Source: Micromonospora zamorensis (GTDB lineage Bacteria > Actinomycetota > Actinomycetes > Mycobacteriales > Micromonosporaceae). From it: 64,000 nt of DNA. The notes beneath the pieces were generated by a model that saw nothing but the letters and a program-made list of their open reading frames with translations, ran no database searches and had not been told where the DNA came from. Both the position numbers and the translations under genes were made by a program. The stretch lies in the NCBI RefSeq assembly GCF_900090275.1, contig NZ_LT607755.1, positions 6,758,001 through 6,822,000 on the forward strand. The letters run 5' to 3'. This document shows, piece by piece, positions 61,159-64,000 of the stretch (the first letter of the stretch is position 1; every line of letters begins with the position of its first letter).

Positions 61159-63369
61159 ATGACCCTGATCAGCTTCGTGGTGCCGGCCTTCCGCGTGCAG
61201 GGATACCTGCGTGAATGTCTGGACTCCGTCCTCGGTCAGCCGGAGACCGACATCGAGGTGATCGCCGTCGACGACTGCTCGCCGGACGCCAGCGGCGAGA
61301 TCATCGACGAGTACGCGGCCCGCGACCAGCGGGTCCGCTCGGTTCGGCTGTCGGAGAACGTCGGCCTCGGTCCAGCCCGCAACATCGGGTTGGACCGGGC
61401 CGTCGGCGAGTACGTGTGGTTCCTCGACGGCGACGACTGGCTGGCGCCGGAGTGCCTGACCGAGGTCGCCGAGCGGTTGCGGGCGACCCGCCCCGACGTG
61501 CTGCTGGTCGACCACGTCCGCACCCACTGGAACGACACAGCGACCCGCAGCGCGATGGCCGAGGTGTTCCCGGAGCCGCCCGGCGCGGACACCTTCCGGT
61601 TGCGGGACCGGCCGGAGGCGATGCACCTGCTGCACACCGCGTGGAACCGGCTGGTCCGCCGGGAGTTCCTGGCCGGCCTGGGGCTGCGCTTCGCGCCGGG
61701 TTGGTACGAGGACGTCTCGTTCAGCTATCCGGTGCTGATGGCGGCGCAGCGGATCGGCGTACTCGATCGGGTGTGCGTCAACTACCGGCAACGCCGCGCC
61801 GGCGCGATCACCCGGACCCGGGGTGACCGGCACTTCGAGGTCTTCCCACAGTGGCACCGGGTCTTCCACCTGATGGACGCGTGGGGCTCGGCGACGGACG
61901 CCCTGCGGCCGGCGGTCTTCGAGCGGATGATCTGGCACTACCTGACGGTGCTGGGCAACGGCCAGCGGATCGCCCCGGAGCTGCGACCGGCGTTCTTCGC
62001 GCAGATCACCGCCGACTACGAGCGCTGGCTGCCGGCCGGCGGTTATCCGGTGCCGGACGGGGTGGAGGGGATCAAACACCGGCTCGTCGCGTCCGGCCGC
62101 TGGCGCACCTTCAGCGCGTTGCGGGCCGCCAGCCGGGCCCGCGACGCCGCCCGTCGGCAGACCCGCACCGCCCGGCGTCGGGTCGGCCCGGTCGCGCGCC
62201 GCGGTGCCCGGCTGACCCGCGACGGGTTGCTGCGCGAGTACTACCGGGCCGAGTTGCGTCGGCCTGTCGACCCGACGCTCGCGGTGTACGCCGCCTACTG
62301 GTTCCGGGGTTACTCCTGCAACCCGGCGGCGATCTACGAGGCTGCCCGGACGTTGGCGCCGGGGGTGCGCGGCGTGTGGATCGTGCGGCGGGACCGGGTG
62401 GACAGCGTGCCGGCCGGGGTGGAGTACGTGGTCGCCGGCACGCCGGCGTACTACCGGGTCCTCGCCCGCGCCCGGTGGCTGGTCAACAACGTCAACTTTC
62501 CGGACTTCGTCCGCAAGCGGCCGGAGCAGGTGCACCTGCAGACCCACCACGGCACCCCGGTCAAGGTGATGGGGCTGGACCAGCAGCGCTACCCGATCGG
62601 CGCGGGTCGGATGGACTTCGCCGGGCTGCTGCGCCGGGTGGACCGTTGGGACTACAGCGTCAGCGCGAACAGCTTCTCCACCCAGATGTGGGACCGGGCG
62701 TACCCGGCCACGTACACGACTCTGGAGGTGGGTTACCCGCGCAACGACCGCCTGGTGACGGCCGGTCCGGACGAGGTGCGTCGGCTGCGCGCGGAGTTCG
62801 GCGTCGGCCCCGACGAGCAGGTCGTGCTGTACGCACCGACACACCGGGAGCACCTTCCCGGCTACCGGCCGCCGTTCGACCCGGACCGGTTCGTGCGGGC
62901 GCTGGGTGACTCGGGCCGGCTGCTGATGCGCAGCCACTATTTCCACGACCGTGACCGTCGCCCCGGTCGGCCGGTGGACTGGGAACGGGTTCGCGATGTG
63001 AGTGGCCACCAACGGGTGGAGGATCTCTACCTGATAGCCGACGTGTTGATCACCGACTATTCGTCGGCGATGTTCGACTATGCGGTGCTGGACCGGCCGA
63101 TCGTGCTCTATACCCCGGACTGGGAGGCGTACCGGCTGGCCCGAGGGGTCTACTTCGACGTCACTGCCGAACCACCGGGCGCGGTGGTCACCACCTTCGC
63201 CGACCTGGTCGACCTGTTCCGCACCGACGCGGTGCGCTCCGACGCGGCGACCAAGGCCCGTGAGCATTTCCGGGGCCGGTTCTGCACATTGGACGACGGG
63301 CACGCGGCGGAACGGGTGGTGCGCGAGGTTTTCCTGGGGGAGCCCAGCGGGCGATCTTCGCGCTGCTGA
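61159..63369 (+). CDS. Glycosyltransferase family 2 - CDP-glycerol glycerophosphotransferase fusion
   Basis: A 736-residue enzyme of wall teichoic acid-like synthesis. The N-terminal GT2 domain (about 1-250) shows VPAFRVQGYLRECLDSVLGQ, the DDCSPDAS strand and FLDGDDWLAPE DxD motif. From about residue 350 the TagF/TagB-type domain includes HLQTHHGTPVKVMGLDQQRY, VVLYAPTHREHLPGYRP and VLITDYSSAMFDYAVLDRPI, the CDP-glycerol transferase motifs with catalytic His. It adds polyol-phosphate units to a membrane-linked chain. It follows the CDP-alcohol enzyme by 15 bp, closing the operon. Confidence 0.9.
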   Translation: MTLISFVVPAFRVQGYLRECLDSVLGQPETDIEVIAVDDCSPDASGEIIDEYAARDQRVRSVRLSENVGLGPARNIGLDRAVGEYVWFLDGDDWLAPECLTEVAERLRATRPDVLLVDHVRTHWNDTATRSAMAEVFPEPPGADTFRLRDRPEAMHLLHTAWNRLVRREFLAGLGLRFAPGWYEDVSFSYPVLMAAQRIGVLDRVCVNYRQRRAGAITRTRGDRHFEVFPQWHRVFHLMDAWGSATDALRPAVFERMIWHYLTVLGNGQRIAPELRPAFFAQITADYERWLPAGGYPVPDGVEGIKHRLVASGRWRTFSALRAASRARDAARRQTRTARRRVGPVARRGARLTRDGLLREYYRAELRRPVDPTLAVYAAYWFRGYSCNPAAIYEAARTLAPGVRGVWIVRRDRVDSVPAGVEYVVAGTPAYYRVLARARWLVNNVNFPDFVRKRPEQVHLQTHHGTPVKVMGLDQQRYPIGAGRMDFAGLLRRVDRWDYSVSANSFSTQMWDRAYPATYTTLEVGYPRNDRLVTAGPDEVRRLRAEFGVGPDEQVVLYAPTHREHLPGYRPPFDPDRFVRALGDSGRLLMRSHYFHDRDRRPGRPVDWERVRDVSGHQRVEDLYLIADVLITDYSSAMFDYAVLDRPIVLYTPDWEAYRLARGVYFDVTAEPPGAVVTTFADLVDLFRTDAVRSDAATKAREHFRGRFCTLDDGHAAERVVREVFLGEPSGRSSRC

Positions 63370-63502
63370 CAGCGCTGTCCGTCTCCTTTGTCGTGTAATT
63401 GCGGCGTCATCCGTCGAACATGAGACGTTTACCCGATGTGCGGATCCAATGATCCTGGTCACAGTCTTGTGGGGTTCGGCAGACGAGCTGGGGGGGACGA
63501 CG

Positions 63503-64000
63503 GTGAGCACCGTCACGCTCAAGGACGTGAGCAAGGTCTTCAGGGACGGCACGCTGGCGGTCGACAGCATCAATCTTGATGTGAACGACGGCGAGTTCAT
63601 GGTGCTTCTGGGGCCGTCCGGCTGCGGCAAGTCGACGGTGCTGCGGATGATCGCCGGGTTGGAGGATCCGACCCAGGGCGCGGTGCTGCTCGACGGGGAG
63701 TTGGCGAACGACCTGCCTCCTCGCGACCGCAAGATCGCAATGGTCTTCCAGGACTTCGCGCTCTACCCGCACATGAGCGTCGGCGACAACATCGCCTTCC
63801 CACTGCGCCTCGCGGGAATCGAGCAAGAGCCGCGGGACGAGCGGGTCAGCGACGTGGCCAGCGCGCTGGGCATCGGCGACGTGCTGGCCCGTAAGCCGGG
63901 CCAGCTCTCCGGCGGCCAGCGGCAGCGGGTGGCGATGGGTCGGGCGATCGTCCGGCGGCCCGGCCTGTTCCTGATGGACGAGCCGCTCTCGAATCTGGAC
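63503..64000 (+). CDS. Sugar ABC transporter ATPase (UgpC/MsmX type), truncated by window end
   Basis: The first 166 residues of an ATPase that powers sugar import. GTG start ([13 protein letters not shown]), Walker [10 protein letters not shown] (about 37-45), Q-loop [10 protein letters not shown], signature [15 protein letters not shown] and Walker [13 protein letters not shown] are all present; the rest, including the regulatory C-terminus, lies outside the window. The 133-bp gap before it (63370-63502) holds no other gene that I can support. Confidence 0.93.
   Translation, partial: MSTVTLKDVSKVFRDGTLAVDSINLDVNDGEFMVLLGPSGCGKSTVLRMIAGLEDPTQGAVLLDGELANDLPPRDRKIAMVFQDFALYPHMSVGDNIAFPLRLAGIEQEPRDERVSDVASALGIGDVLARKPGQLSGGQRQRVAMGRAIVRRPGLFLMDEPLSNLD

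Overview
The window is very GC-rich, densely coded DNA from an actinomycete. The gene set (septation protein SepH, DUF3027/DUF2530 pair, TIGR03089, SCO6745-like protein, XPB helicase plus WYL-bearing helicase-associated protein, futalosine-route menaquinone genes, Ku with a Lys/Ala tail) and the style of the intergenic palindromes suggest Micromonosporaceae, most likely Micromonospora. That is inference from gene content; no rRNA or tRNA gene was seen to settle it. The window reads as ordinary chromosome: no transposase, integrase, phage module or CRISPR array was recognised.

Layout. 1-5.0 kb: 3' part of a DHA2-type MFS exporter, a TetR repressor divergent from an aldo/keto reductase with a palindromic operator between them, a NUDIX hydrolase, and an acyl-CoA synthetase. 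5.2-9.4 kb (all minus): zinc-type quinone oxidoreductase, HAD phosphatase, SCO6745-like protein, membrane-anchored FKBP isomerase, DUF4241 protein. 9.5-12.5 kb: a non-homologous end-joining locus, with Ku divergent from LigD split into separate ligase and polymerase genes. 12.8-19.5 kb: membrane protein, TIGR03089 protein, secreted M43-like metalloprotease, and a 968-residue secreted DNRLRE/Ig-like repeat protein.

19.5-26.6 kb is the most unusual part. A broken 3' copy of the XPB helicase gene and a broken TetR gene tail lie to the left, and another TetR-tail copy and the intact XPB helicase lie to the right. Between them are a large collagen-like secreted protein (about 137 uninterrupted Gly-X-Y triplets), a TPR lipoprotein, and a glycosyltransferase-methyltransferase fusion, all on the plus strand. 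I read this as an accessory cell-surface locus in a site that has been rearranged repeatedly.

26.7-38.8 kb: L,D-transpeptidase lipoprotein, small membrane protein, helicase-associated WYL protein, HAD phosphatase, cold-shock protein, MqnD, a repeat-rich intergenic element with DnaA-box-like sites, an XRE-GNAT protein, MqnB coupled to an MFS protein, DUF3027, DUF2530, NCS2 purine permease. 38.9-49.2 kb: MarR plus MFS exporter with a palindromic operator, ThpR-like phosphodiesterase, a GbsR/MarR-type regulator divergent from a DUF4097 protein and a hydrolase, SepH, SerC, citrate synthase 2 and PdxH.

49.2-57.5 kb: MFS protein, aldose epimerase, nitroreductase, small ParB-like protein, acyl-CoA dehydrogenase, DUF4230 protein, a 780-bp non-coding stretch full of hairpins, PspC and L-serine dehydratase. 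57.6-63.4 kb: a cell-wall glycopolymer operon of ABC-2 permease, ATPase, a CDP-alcohol phosphatidyltransferase with an extra N-terminal domain, and a GT2-TagF-like polymerase, the last three junctions being tight or overlapping. The window ends inside a UgpC/MsmX-type sugar ABC ATPase.

Starts are chosen by upstream purine-rich ribosome sites, family length and non-overlap. GTG starts are frequent and one TTG start is used.
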